This document shows, one piece after another, positions 1-8,383 of a DNA stretch of 21,038 bases; within the stretch, counting starts at the first letter, position 1, and every line of letters starts with the position of its first letter. This DNA is from Firmicutes bacterium UBA6226. GTDB lineage: Bacteria > Bacillota_A > Clostridia > Peptostreptococcales > Acidaminobacteraceae. Position numbers and translations under genes: made by a program. Where the stretch lies: assembly GCA_002441045.1 (NCBI GenBank), contig DJWQ01000148.1:1-21038 (forward strand), given 5' to 3'. Below the pieces are notes generated by a model that worked only from the letters and a program-made list of their open reading frames with translations, ran no database searches and was not told the origin of the DNA.

Positions 1-5
1 AGCGA

Positions 6-1883
6 TTATATCAACTTCAGCATCAATTTTTGACTTCTTTCGATAAATAATGTCATTGCTTCAGGTGAGAGCGGCGAGTGGCTGATCATAGCTAAGTCAT
101 AAAGCTGCTGACAAATCATCTCTTTTAAATTTTCATCTGTGATGCTGTCATCTTGAAGATGCTTCACAAGAGGGTGCTTTTGATTGAGGATAAGTGTTGT
201 TTCAGTCTTAAACATATTAGGGTCTAATCCCTGCATGCCATACATACGCATCATGTCTTGCATTCTTCTTGACTCTTCTGATAGAACCACCATAGAAGCA
301 ATTGAATCCGTCTTCATGTTTTCTAGCTTTAGCTTCATATTTTCTAAATGAAGCGATTTTTCAAACAGTGCTTTTAAGGCTTCTTGTTTTTCTTCTTTCT
401 TCTCATCTTCTATATCACTCGTATCAGTTAAGTGTTCGTTTAAATCTGCATCGATTCTTGAAAAACTAACCCCATCACGTTTGCTTTCTAACATAGAGAT
501 AAAGGCAGAATCAATTCCATGAGATAGAATGACCGCATCTAGGTCATGGTCTTTAAACAGTTTGATATATTGTGCTTGTTGTATTGGATCGGATACATAA
601 AAGACTTTATTTTCATGTTTTTCTTTGATGCTTTCCAAGTATTCGTCTAGTGTTTTAAATGTGTTATCTAAAGTCTTGTAAAGATAAATATCTTTAACCA
701 AATCGTAGAATTTTTCATCTTTAAGCCCACCAAATTTTATGAAAGGACTAATGTCTTCCCAAAATCCTTCAAAAGTTTCTTTCTCGGTTTTATATAAGCC
801 CACTAGTTTATCTGCAACCTTTTTGCTGATATAATTTGAAATCTTCTTCACGAATCCATCGTTTTGTAAGAAGCTTCTCGAAACATTAAGCGGTAAGTCA
901 GGACAATCAATGACACCTTTTAGAAGTAATAAAAACTCAGGAATAACTTCTTTGATATTGTCTGCAACAAAAACTTGAGAGTTATACAGTTTGATTTGAC
1001 CTTCAATTGTATCGAACTCAGTATTTAATTTTGGAAAATAGAGAATCCCTTTAAGATTGAAGGGGTAGTCCATGTTGAGATGGATCCAGAACAGTGGTTC
1101 TTTAAAATCGTTAAACGTATTTCTATAAAACGCTTTATAATCGTCATCACTACATTCAGACGGTGATTTGGTATAAAGCGGTTGTGTTGTGTTGAGCGCT
1201 TTAGGCTCTTCAATGATTACGTTGCCGTCTTTGTCTTTTTCAGGTTCTTTACCTACTACAGTCAAGAAAATATCGTATGGCATAAAAGAACAGTATTTTT
1301 TAATGGTACTTTTAAGTGTATATTCGTTTAGGAAGCTGATACCTTCTTCGCCAATGTAGAGCGTAATTTCAGTACCCCTATCTTGACGTGTTCCTGCTTC
1401 AAGTTCAAACTCAGTACCGCCATCGCATCTCCAAAGAGCGGGTTTTGCACCGTCTTTATATGATAATGTGTGAATTTCAACACGCTCTGCTACCATAAAT
1501 GCTGAGTAGAAGCCTAAGCCGAAATGGCCTATAATTTGATCTTTGTCAGATTTGTCTTTGTACTGAGCTATGAAATCCTCAGCACCAGAAAAAGCGATTT
1601 GATTGATGTATTTTTTTATTTCTTCGTCGGTCATACCAATTCCATTATCTGAGAAGGTAATGGTTTTAGCTGTTTCATCTAAAATGACGTCGATCTTATA
1701 GTTCGCAGACGTCGAAAGGCTGATTTCGTTCATTGAGGCTAACTGCTTTAGCTTAGTAATCGCATCACTTGCATTAGAAATTAACTCTCTTACAAAGATA
1801 TCGTGATCGGAATAGAGCCACTTCTTAATAATTGGGAAAATATTTTCACTGTGTATGGAAAGAGAACCTTTTTCTTTTGACAT
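6..1883 (-). CDS. htpG: Molecular chaperone HtpG (Hsp90 family)
   Basis: ATP-dependent cytosolic chaperone of 625 residues, full length for bacterial HtpG. The N-terminal GHKL ATPase is clear: RELISNASDA at about 32-41 with the catalytic Glu and Mg-binding Asn, DNGIGM at 79-84, and the ATP-lid motif IIGHFGLGFYSAF near 117-129. The middle domain holds DLPLNVSRSFLQ, the Hsp90 arginine-loop region, and a dimerisation domain follows. I chose the ATG at 1883 instead of the longer reading from 1940 because AAAGGAGTGAG lies just upstream of it and the extra 19 residues have no homologue-like character and would run into the promoter. The stop sits 6 bases from the window edge. A perfect CIRCE lies upstream, so HrcA control is likely. 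Product identity is close to certain. Confidence 0.97.
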   Translation of the reverse strand: MSKEKGSLSIHSENIFPIIKKWLYSDHDIFVRELISNASDAITKLKQLASMNEISLSTSANYKIDVILDETAKTITFSDNGIGMTDEEIKKYINQIAFSGAEDFIAQYKDKSDKDQIIGHFGLGFYSAFMVAERVEIHTLSYKDGAKPALWRCDGGTEFELEAGTRQDRGTEITLYIGEEGISFLNEYTLKSTIKKYCSFMPYDIFLTVVGKEPEKDKDGNVIIEEPKALNTTQPLYTKSPSECSDDDYKAFYRNTFNDFKEPLFWIHLNMDYPFNLKGILYFPKLNTEFDTIEGQIKLYNSQVFVADNIKEVIPEFLLLLKGVIDCPDLPLNVSRSFLQNDGFVKKISNYISKKVADKLVGLYKTEKETFEGFWEDISPFIKFGGLKDEKFYDLVKDIYLYKTLDNTFKTLDEYLESIKEKHENKVFYVSDPIQQAQYIKLFKDHDLDAVILSHGIDSAFISMLESKRDGVSFSRIDADLNEHLTDTSDIEDEKKEEKQEALKALFEKSLHLENMKLKLENMKTDSIASMVVLSEESRRMQDMMRMYGMQGLDPNMFKTETTLILNQKHPLVKHLQDDSITDENLKEMICQQLYDLAMISHSPLSPEAMTLFIERSQKLMLKLI

Positions 1884-1924
1884 AATACTCACTCCTTTGT
1901 AAACTAAATAAACTTTCCAAATTA

Positions 1925-1953
1925 ATGATAAAACGTGCATCTAAAAATGTCAA
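1925..1953 (-). promoter_or_regulatory. htpG proximal sigma-A promoter (P2)
   Basis: Read on the minus strand, TTGACA (1948-1953) is followed by a 17-base spacer and TATCAT (1925-1930). The -35 is perfect and the -10 is good; the inferred start is about 35 bases before the htpG ATG. It lies downstream of CIRCE, so HrcA would bind upstream of its -35. Confidence 0.75.
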
Positions 1954-1960
1954 TACCATT

Positions 1961-1987
1961 TTAGCACTCGATTAAAAAGAGTGCTAA
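1961..1987. promoter_or_regulatory. CIRCE operator (HrcA binding site)
   Basis: TTAGCACTC (1961-1969), nine bases, then GAGTGCTAA (1979-1987): an exact match to the CIRCE consensus, with both 9-base arms perfect. HrcA represses class I heat-shock genes (usually groESL and the hrcA-dnaK operon) through this element. Here it sits between divergent htpG and a CBS-ACT gene. It overlaps the -10 and spacer of the distal candidate htpG promoter. Confidence 0.95.
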
Positions 1988-1999
1988 TAATTGTGGCAA
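1971..1999 (-). promoter_or_regulatory. htpG distal promoter (P1) overlapped by CIRCE
   Basis: On the minus strand TTGCCA (1994-1999), a 17-base spacer and TTTAAT (1971-1976) form a plausible sigma-A promoter. Its -10 lies inside the CIRCE spacer, so HrcA binding would occlude it directly. It is weaker by consensus than P2 and is inferred from sequence only. Confidence 0.45.
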
Positions 2000-2020
2000 C
2001 TATTTTTTTTATTAATTTAA

Positions 2021-2029
2021 TGATATAAT
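2021..2029 (+). promoter_or_regulatory. Extended -10 promoter of the CBS-ACT gene
   Basis: TGATATAAT is a perfect TATAAT with the TGN extension, 73 bases upstream of the ATG at 2102. No good -35 is found 17 bases upstream (TATTTT at 2001-2006), which an extended -10 can tolerate. CIRCE lies about 35 bases upstream of this element. Confidence 0.5.
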
Positions 2030-2101
2030 TGTTATGGTATAAATAGTTTGGGAATATATATAATACTGACACAACATCAACTTGATGAAAGGGGAATTTA
2101 T

Positions 2102-2728
2102 ATGAGAGTTAGGGCAATAATGACACCTGTAAAGGAATTGACTGTTTTAAAGCCATCTGATTCAGCTAAGAAGGCGATTGAGTTAATTGAGGAAAATGGT
2201 TTTTTATCTTTGCCAGTAACAGAAAATAAAAAGTTTATTGGCTTTTTATCCAAACAGTTCATTTACGATATGTTTTTTAAATCAGATCAATCCGATTTAC
2301 ATGCATTTTTAGAAAAGCCAGTGTCTGATTTTATTCATAATAAGGTGGCACCCGTAACGCCTGATTTATTAATCGAAGAAGCTGCTGAAATCTTTTTTAA
2401 AGATAAACTGCGCTTTATTCCAGTCGTTGGAGATGGTGAAGAATTCCTAGGCATCGTTACACAAAACGCCTTGTTTGGCATTCTTACTAAGATTTACGGA
2501 CTTCACGATCCGAAAATATCAATTTTAACAGATGATTTCAAAGGCGTATTAACTAAGATTGCTGAAACCATTTCTAAGAATGGTGGCAATATTACAAATA
2601 TCGCATTATTAGATACTGAAGTTATGGGCATCCAAGAGATTTCAATCCGTTTAGAAGGTGCTGATATCGACAAAATTGTGAAAAAGTTGGAAGAGAGAGG
2701 CTTCAAAGTCCGAGAGTATATGAAATAG
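2102..2728 (+). CDS. CBS-pair plus ACT domain protein, AcuB-like
   Basis: 208-residue cytosolic protein with two CBS motifs (about 3-60 and 75-128) followed by an ACT-like domain (about 139-204; GVLTKIAETISKNGGNITNI is the characteristic first helix). CBS pairs bind adenine nucleotides and ACT domains bind amino acids or other small ligands, so it is probably a ligand sensor. The architecture is that of AcuB, which in Bacillus is tied to acetoin use, but no acuA or acuC is nearby, so I do not transfer that role. The start at 2102 is chosen over an in-frame upstream codon because AAAGGGG (2088-2094) sits seven bases before it and the protein then begins directly with CBS1. It is followed by a strong terminator, so it is monocistronic. 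Its promoter region is shared with htpG and CIRCE. Confidence 0.85.
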   Translation: MRVRAIMTPVKELTVLKPSDSAKKAIELIEENGFLSLPVTENKKFIGFLSKQFIYDMFFKSDQSDLHAFLEKPVSDFIHNKVAPVTPDLLIEEAAEIFFKDKLRFIPVVGDGEEFLGIVTQNALFGILTKIYGLHDPKISILTDDFKGVLTKIAETISKNGGNITNIALLDTEVMGIQEISIRLEGADIDKIVKKLEERGFKVREYMK

Positions 2729-2744
2729 ACAGTGCGTAAAAGAT

Positions 2745-2794
2745 AGAGAAGATACAAATCTAATTGTGGTAGATTTGCATCTTCTCTTTTTTTA
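2745..2794 (+). terminator. Intrinsic terminator after the CBS-ACT gene
   Basis: Arms 2745-2762 and 2770-2787 pair over 18 positions with one A-C mismatch around a 7-base loop, followed directly by TTTTTTT. Very stable. Confidence 0.93.
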
Positions 2795-2988
2795 TTTTGT
2801 ATAGCTTTGAGCGTTAGGAATGGCAATGGCATATAATTGGTATACATAAAACAATAAAATAACTGATGTGAATATTGATAAAAAACAACAACTTTATATA
2901 GGACTTTAGACTTATTGTTTACTGTGCATATGGATATTTTGACTCATTGATGTATAATGAAATAGTATTGATTTCAAGAGGTGAGGAA

Positions 2989-4134
2989 TTGGGTAGAGTA
3001 TTTAAGTCTTATATGAGTATTTTAACTGTATTAGCAGCTATGTTGTTTGCAATTGCTGTATCAAGGGATTTACTTGTCGTTGATATGAGCTATTTAATCA
3101 TTTTGATAGCGTTAATTTTTGCAGAAGTGGGATACATAAGTTATGGTGGGTCTAATAAGGCAACAATTACAATGCCAATTGTGACCTTTGCATTGTTGCG
3201 GTATGAGTTGATAATGGTTTACATAGCCATTATCATATATAACTTAATATATCGACTGATCTCTGTATATAGGGATAAGGCAAATGAACGCATTTTTAAT
3301 ATAAAGCTACTCTATGGGATTACGTCTCATATTGTGCTTGCTGCATTAACCACATATGTATTAAGGTTTTTGTCATTTGATCTGACAATTTCTACAGCGG
3401 TTCTAATATGGTGCATGTTTTATGTGCTGATCATCCTTAACGTTTTAATGACGACAACTGCAATTTATCTCAGCGGGGATAAAAGTGTCTATCGTTTTTT
3501 TAATCCACTGGCATACTTTCAGTTGGTCAACTATTATACGATCGCATTTGTGGTTATTTATTTATTATCGAAGGCGTATTATGAAGTCGGCCTTGCAATT
3601 GCGATTATATCTATTTTGTTTACACAAACCAGCATGTTGATGAAAAGTAGCTCTAAAGCAATTAACGATCTTTTGATTTTTGATCGGATGACAGGCGCAT
3701 ACAATCGTGCTTATTTCGAAGATCAAATTGCATCACACTTATTTCGAAAACAGCCATTCACATTAACCTTTATCGATTTAGACGATTTTAAGCATGTAAA
3801 TGATTTATATGGTCATATGACAGGGGATAAGTTACTGGAAGATTTTGTTGCCATATTAAAAAACATGATTGGACCAGAAGAACTTTTGTTTAGATATGGG
3901 GGAGATGAGTTCTGTGTCTTTTCACCAGGTAAAGTTAAAATGAAGCATTTAAAAAAGGATTTGGATGATTTGATTTTCGTTTATAAGTTAGAAAGCTCAG
4001 ATCAAATGATTCATTATAAGATTTCCTCAGGGGAGTACTTTTATGCGGGTTATGAGACTGTCAATTACAGTGATGTTATTCATGAAGTTGATCAGCACAT
4101 GTACTTTAAAAAGAAAAAGAAAAAGATAGAATAG
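2989..4134 (+). CDS. Membrane-anchored GGDEF diguanylate cyclase
   Basis: Probable c-di-GMP synthase of 381 residues. The first ~220 residues are hydrophobic, with roughly seven to eight membrane segments of no named sensor family that I recognise. The C-terminal ~165 residues are a GGDEF domain: DRMTGAYNR, the metal-binding DLDDFKHVND, the intact signature RYGGDEF (GGDEF at 304-308) and a final DQHMYFKKK. All catalytic residues look intact. The allosteric I-site (RxxD five residues before GGDEF) is absent; GPEE is found there. Start choice: TTG 2989 has AAGAGGTGAGG in front of it, whereas the in-frame ATG at 2950 has no ribosome site and overlaps a TATAAT (2953-2958). The ATG would add 13 residues. 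The gene stands alone between two terminators. The signal it senses cannot be read from the sequence. Confidence 0.85.
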   Translation: MGRVFKSYMSILTVLAAMLFAIAVSRDLLVVDMSYLIILIALIFAEVGYISYGGSNKATITMPIVTFALLRYELIMVYIAIIIYNLIYRLISVYRDKANERIFNIKLLYGITSHIVLAALTTYVLRFLSFDLTISTAVLIWCMFYVLIILNVLMTTTAIYLSGDKSVYRFFNPLAYFQLVNYYTIAFVVIYLLSKAYYEVGLAIAIISILFTQTSMLMKSSSKAINDLLIFDRMTGAYNRAYFEDQIASHLFRKQPFTLTFIDLDDFKHVNDLYGHMTGDKLLEDFVAILKNMIGPEELLFRYGGDEFCVFSPGKVKMKHLKKDLDDLIFVYKLESSDQMIHYKISSGEYFYAGYETVNYSDVIHEVDQHMYFKKKKKKIE

Positions 4135-4163
4135 AAATTCACTATGAGTTTCAATAAATAGAA

Positions 4164-4198
4164 AGAGTTCAGTTGATTTAAACTGAACTCTCTTTTTT
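4164..4198 (+). terminator. Intrinsic terminator after the diguanylate cyclase gene
   Basis: Perfect 11-bp stem (4164-4174 with 4181-4191), 6-base loop, then CTTTTTT. It lies 30 bases past the stop. Confidence 0.93.
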
Positions 4199-4235
4199 AG
4201 CAGCAAGGAAATTGATGTAAAATCTGAAGATTCGA

Positions 4236-4263
4236 TGCCTAAAGCGGTTTATTATTTTAGGCA
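4236..4263 (-). terminator. Possible hairpin terminator of the TIGR01906 gene
   Basis: TGCCTAAA (4236-4243) and TTTAGGCA (4256-4263) form a perfect 8-bp inverted repeat that abuts the stop codon of the minus-strand gene. No T-run follows on that strand, so it may be an inefficient terminator or an mRNA-end stabiliser. Confidence 0.35.
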
Positions 4264-4959
4264 CTATCTGTTTTCTAAACTGCGAGCTGCGAAAAAACCA
4301 AGAAAGCAATAACCAGCTAAAAGGATGCCAACATTTGTTAGCCACTTAACCACAAAGGTGGTAAAGAACTCAATTGGCATAAGCATGATTAATCGATCGG
4401 TTCTAGGATCAAGTAGCCAGAGGTCGTTTGTAAAGAAAATTTCGTGAAATTTAGTAAATGCCCAGTCAAAGTCCACAAAATAAAGCGTATAAAGTCCTGC
4501 AAGAGTAAAAATAGTAAGGAAGAAGCTAAGCTTAAAGGGTTTTAAAATTGTTTGGAAAAAAGCACGATTGTTTTCTTTGTTTTGCCACCACAGTATGAAA
4601 AATCCAATGAGCAATAACAGGTTCATTCCGATTAAGAACTGTCTACCAAGTGTCACCAGTTTCTGAATATCTGACAAATGTATGATTTCTTTATCGTTGT
4701 AGAACTGTGTATTAATGCCATTTATAGGAACTTGTAAGGTGACGTCACCACTTCCGTTATCGATATAAGCAACCAGTGCATGGGTAACTTGTTCTAAACT
4801 TGACTCATCTATGCCGATCATTTGATGAACATTGAGTGATTTGAACAAACTATAATAATACCCTTCGTCAAATGCTAAGAATTGAAAGGGGAGTAAAAAT
4901 GCATCTAATACAAGTACAATGCTAATTACAATTATGCTGAGATGACGTATAAATTTCAT
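4264..4959 (-). CDS. TIGR01906/DUF1461 family integral membrane protein
   Basis: 231 residues of unknown function. Predicted segments: one near 7-28, then an extracytoplasmic stretch of about 75 residues, then three more near 106-125, 143-162 and 200-224. Family hallmarks are present: EGYYYSLF after the first segment, NDKEIIHLSDIQKLV before the second, and FHEIFFTNDLW with LLDPRTDRLIMLMPIEFF between the third and fourth. Translation starts at ATG 4959 behind CGGAGGCAAC. It diverges from addB, with a promoter reading away at 4983-5011. The family occurs in Firmicutes and no biochemical role is assigned. Confidence 0.85.
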   Translation of the reverse strand: MKFIRHLSIIVISIVLVLDAFLLPFQFLAFDEGYYYSLFKSLNVHQMIGIDESSLEQVTHALVAYIDNGSGDVTLQVPINGINTQFYNDKEIIHLSDIQKLVTLGRQFLIGMNLLLLIGFFILWWQNKENNRAFFQTILKPFKLSFFLTIFTLAGLYTLYFVDFDWAFTKFHEIFFTNDLWLLDPRTDRLIMLMPIEFFTTFVVKWLTNVGILLAGYCFLGFFAARSLENR

Positions 4960-4982
4960 AGTTGCCTCCGTTTCTTTTTATC

Positions 4983-5011
4983 ATTATACAACGGTCTGTA
5001 TCATCTGTATA
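4983..5011 (-). promoter_or_regulatory. Promoter of the TIGR01906 gene
   Basis: Minus-strand TATACA (5006-5011), 17-base spacer, TATAAT (4983-4988). Perfect -10 and a 4-of-6 -35. Confidence 0.6.
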
Positions 5012-5027
5012 GACGTTAGTCGCTTTC

Positions 5028-5056
5028 TTGAAGTCTTTGATAAATGGTGGTAAAAT
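5028..5056 (+). promoter_or_regulatory. Sigma-A promoter of the addB-addA cluster
   Basis: TTGAAG (5028-5033), exactly 17 bases, TAAAAT (5051-5056). The AGGAGG ribosome site at 5076-5081 follows after a short leader. It probably drives the genes as far as 14246. Confidence 0.7.
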
Positions 5057-5086
5057 AGAGTAATTAAGCGGTTTCAGGAGGATTTC

Positions 5087-8000
5087 ATGTTAAGAATAAT
5101 TTTCGGTAAAGCAAAATCAGGAAAGACCTACCAAGTTTATTCAGAAATTGCGAAAGCCATGCAAACCAATAAAAAAACAATACTGATTGTACCAGAACAA
5201 TTCACACTGGAAGCAGAGAAGCAATTGATTGGTCAGATACAGTCAGAAGGGTTTATCGGCCTTGAAATCGTAAGTTTTAAAAGATTGGCACATAAGGTTG
5301 TCAATGCAACGGGAGAGGTGACATTATCCGATATAGGTAAACAAATGCTACTGAGAAAACTTTTTTTAGAAAGCCAAAGTCAATTAAGTGTCTACCAAAA
5401 GGCTTTTACAAAATTCGGATTTATTGAAAAGTTTTCTGAAACGATAAAAGAGTTGAAGCAAAATAGAGTTTCTCCCGTACTTTTAGAAGGCTACATAAAG
5501 GAAATGCCAAGAAACAACATGACAACACTGAAGCTATCTGATATAGCTGTTATTTACAGTGCTATAGAAAGCTATAAGGAGAATCAGTACAGTGATGAAG
5601 AAGATTTATTTGAGAGATTTATTGAAGCAATTCCATCTTCAGACCTGATTTCAAATAGTCTAATATGGTTAGATGGATTTGACAGCTTCACTTTACAAGA
5701 GTTAGCTGTGATTAAGGCTATGGCAGAACATGCAAATGAGGTGTCAGTTACACTTTGTTCAGATGGAAAAATGTCATCGGCACTATTTGATCATACCAAC
5801 TTGTCTTTCCAAAGACTCACAAAAAACGAGTTAGGTAAATTTAAACTTGAAGGACTAGATAGAGAAATGCCGAATTCAGATGTCATGCATATCGCTGAGA
5901 ATTTGCAAGCTTATCCCTATCAAGTAAAGTCTATCGACGTTGATACAGCGTGTATATTTGCCTCTGACCATCAATTGGGTGAGGTCACTTATTGTGGTGC
6001 TAAAATTTTAGAACTCGTAAGAGATCACGCCTATAATTGGAATGATATTATATTGATAACGAACAATCTATCAGCTTACTCAGGTTATATTAAACGCACG
6101 TTTAAGGAAATGGGTATTCCATTCTTTATCGATGAAAAGGTTGGCGTATCAAATCACCCATTGGTTCAATTGATTAAATGCTATATTAAACTGTTTTCAG
6201 TGGGATTAAACAAGGAAACGGTTTTAGCTTTAGTGAAAACAGGTTTTATAGACACTGATCCACTCAATATTGCAGCATTTGAAATTTATGTCTTAGAGAA
6301 TGGATTTTCTAGACATAAATTAAATCAATTACTAGAAGAAGAAAATTTAAAATTTGATCCATTAATAAAAGCACTTGATCAAATTCATTATGCAGAGTTG
6401 AGACATGGTAAAATTGGCGTCAAAGTTGCAATAAAAGCGATTTATCAGATGTTAGTTGATTTAAAGGTACCTGAGTTACTTGAAAATTATGTCGACACAT
6501 TTAACGATAGTGGGCTTTCAAATGAAGCGCAATTGTTTTCTCAAATTTGGGAAAGAACAATGGATCTTTTTGATCAAGTGGTTGAATTAATTGGAGAAGA
6601 TATTATTTCATGGGAAGAACTATATCAATTACTTGAAAGTGGATTTGATGGGATGGAGATTGGATTATTGCCATTGACTGAAGAGGCGGTCCTTATTGGT
6701 TCTATGGACCGTTCAAAGGCTCATCCGGTTAAAGTTTTGTTTTTTCTAGGTTTTAATGACGGTATCATTCCAGAGCAGGGGGGTGCGAATCAATTAATCC
6801 TCGACTCTGAAAAGGAATGGTTGAAAGAGAACGGCCTACAGCTCTTAGCCGATAGTAAAATGTTTGTAGATAAGGAGCAATTCAATATATATTTTGCGCT
6901 TTCAAGGCCGACTGAGCATCTCTATTTTAGTTATGCAAAAACAGATGCGGAAGGTGCTGCGTTGAGACCTTCTTATTTGATTCATAAACTAAAGAAAATT
7001 TGCCCCAATATTATCGAACGTGACATTTCAGCTCATGATGATCAAGTCAGCTATCTTATAAGCTCTGAGCAAGCGTCATTTGAACATTTATCCGGTCATA
7101 TTAGAGGCTATGTGGATGGCTATCCATTAAGTACTGAGTGGCTTGCTTTATTAGAATGGTATTCAAATCATGCCATAGAGAACGCTAAGTTAATTGAATC
7201 TGGGCTAACTCATAACAATCAAACGACAAAACTATCCGAAGAAGCAGTGAATCTTATCTATGAGTTTCCGCTTAAAACAAGTGTTTCTAAGTTAGAACAG
7301 TTCGTCCAATGTCCGTTTAAATATTTCGTAAGTGCTGGATTAAAGCCTGTGGTACATAAAAAATTCGAGATTGCGGCACCTGATGTTGGCGTTCTGTTTC
7401 ATAGTGCTTTGGAGCGCTTTGGAAGAGAGGTTTATTTAGAAAAGATCAGTTGGCGTGATATGACAAGGCAAGATGTGCAGATAAAAGTAGAAGAGATCAT
7501 TGAGGATATGACGGGTAATGATTTGTTTTATTCTAAGTTTCAATATCGATATTTGATTCATAAATTAAAACGTGTCACTATAAAAGCAGCTTGGCAGCTA
7601 ACGCGACAACTTCAAATGGGGAGCTTTGATCCGATTGCATTTGAAGTTGCGTTCGGTGAAGGTCCAAATAAAGTGCCACCAATTATGATAAAGCTTAATA
7701 ATGGTGAAAAAGTTTACATCCAAGGTGTGATTGATCGTGTGGATGCATTCGAAATTGAAGGAACAAGATACATTAAAATTATTGATTATAAATCTGGGAA
7801 AAAGTCACTTTCACTTTCAGAGGTTTATCATGGTTTACAAATGCAATTAATGGTCTATTTGAAAGCTTGTTTGGATCATCCCGAGTATTTTAAAGTAGAA
7901 GAAATACAACCAGCGGGTGCCTTTTATTTTAAAATAGACGATCCAATGATTGAAACAACTGAAAAGCTACTGGAGCAAATAGAAAACAAGATTGCTTCTG

Positions 8001-8380
8001 CACTGAAAATGGATGGCATTTCTTTAGAAAATGCAACTGTTCTGAAAGGCATAGACAACGCTCTTTTTGAAAATGGTACTTCAGATGTAATTCAGGTTAA
8101 GTTAAAGGCAGATGGGGACTATACAAAGGAATCCAAGGTGATGCCATTATTAGCTTTTGATGGCATGCTAAAGCATGTAACATCAGTAATTGAAGGTATT
8201 GGTGAAGAATTATATGCCGGGAATATCGCTATTTCTCCTTGTAAGTATGATCAGTTTGTCAGTTGCCAGATTTGTGATTATCAATCCATATGTCAGTTCG
8301 ATACGAAGTTTAAAGGAAATCAATACAGGCATTTAAAGCGTTATTCTACTGAAGAAATCGTAGAAAGGTTCAAGGGTTAA
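5087..8380 (+). CDS. addB: AddB subunit of the AddAB helicase-nuclease
   Basis: 1097 residues. With AddA it forms the Gram-positive counterpart of RecBCD, which unwinds and resects double-strand DNA ends and loads RecA after Chi recognition. The protein opens with the Walker-A-like GKAKSGKT (7-14). The C-terminal RecB-type nuclease has GVLFHSALERF, DRVD, IIDYKSG (D900, K902) and a downstream Gln in LQMQLMVYL. An iron-sulfur cluster site is visible as C742 and C1060-x2-C1063-x5-C1069, the spacing known for AddB (one distant Cys plus CxxCx5C). The start has AGGAGG six bases upstream. addA follows after only three bases. The protein is slightly shorter than the Bacillus version (about 1166) but no motif is missing. 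Confidence 0.96.
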   Translation: MLRIIFGKAKSGKTYQVYSEIAKAMQTNKKTILIVPEQFTLEAEKQLIGQIQSEGFIGLEIVSFKRLAHKVVNATGEVTLSDIGKQMLLRKLFLESQSQLSVYQKAFTKFGFIEKFSETIKELKQNRVSPVLLEGYIKEMPRNNMTTLKLSDIAVIYSAIESYKENQYSDEEDLFERFIEAIPSSDLISNSLIWLDGFDSFTLQELAVIKAMAEHANEVSVTLCSDGKMSSALFDHTNLSFQRLTKNELGKFKLEGLDREMPNSDVMHIAENLQAYPYQVKSIDVDTACIFASDHQLGEVTYCGAKILELVRDHAYNWNDIILITNNLSAYSGYIKRTFKEMGIPFFIDEKVGVSNHPLVQLIKCYIKLFSVGLNKETVLALVKTGFIDTDPLNIAAFEIYVLENGFSRHKLNQLLEEENLKFDPLIKALDQIHYAELRHGKIGVKVAIKAIYQMLVDLKVPELLENYVDTFNDSGLSNEAQLFSQIWERTMDLFDQVVELIGEDIISWEELYQLLESGFDGMEIGLLPLTEEAVLIGSMDRSKAHPVKVLFFLGFNDGIIPEQGGANQLILDSEKEWLKENGLQLLADSKMFVDKEQFNIYFALSRPTEHLYFSYAKTDAEGAALRPSYLIHKLKKICPNIIERDISAHDDQVSYLISSEQASFEHLSGHIRGYVDGYPLSTEWLALLEWYSNHAIENAKLIESGLTHNNQTTKLSEEAVNLIYEFPLKTSVSKLEQFVQCPFKYFVSAGLKPVVHKKFEIAAPDVGVLFHSALERFGREVYLEKISWRDMTRQDVQIKVEEIIEDMTGNDLFYSKFQYRYLIHKLKRVTIKAAWQLTRQLQMGSFDPIAFEVAFGEGPNKVPPIMIKLNNGEKVYIQGVIDRVDAFEIEGTRYIKIIDYKSGKKSLSLSEVYHGLQMQLMVYLKACLDHPEYFKVEEIQPAGAFYFKIDDPMIETTEKLLEQIENKIASALKMDGISLENATVLKGIDNALFENGTSDVIQVKLKADGDYTKESKVMPLLAFDGMLKHVTSVIEGIGEELYAGNIAISPCKYDQFVSCQICDYQSICQFDTKFKGNQYRHLKRYSTEEIVERFKG

Positions 8381-8383
8381 TTT

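Noticed and set aside
2503..2847. Minus-strand 114-codon frame across the end of the CBS-ACT gene
   Set aside because: It runs through the terminator hairpin and antisense to the ACT domain, with no family likeness.
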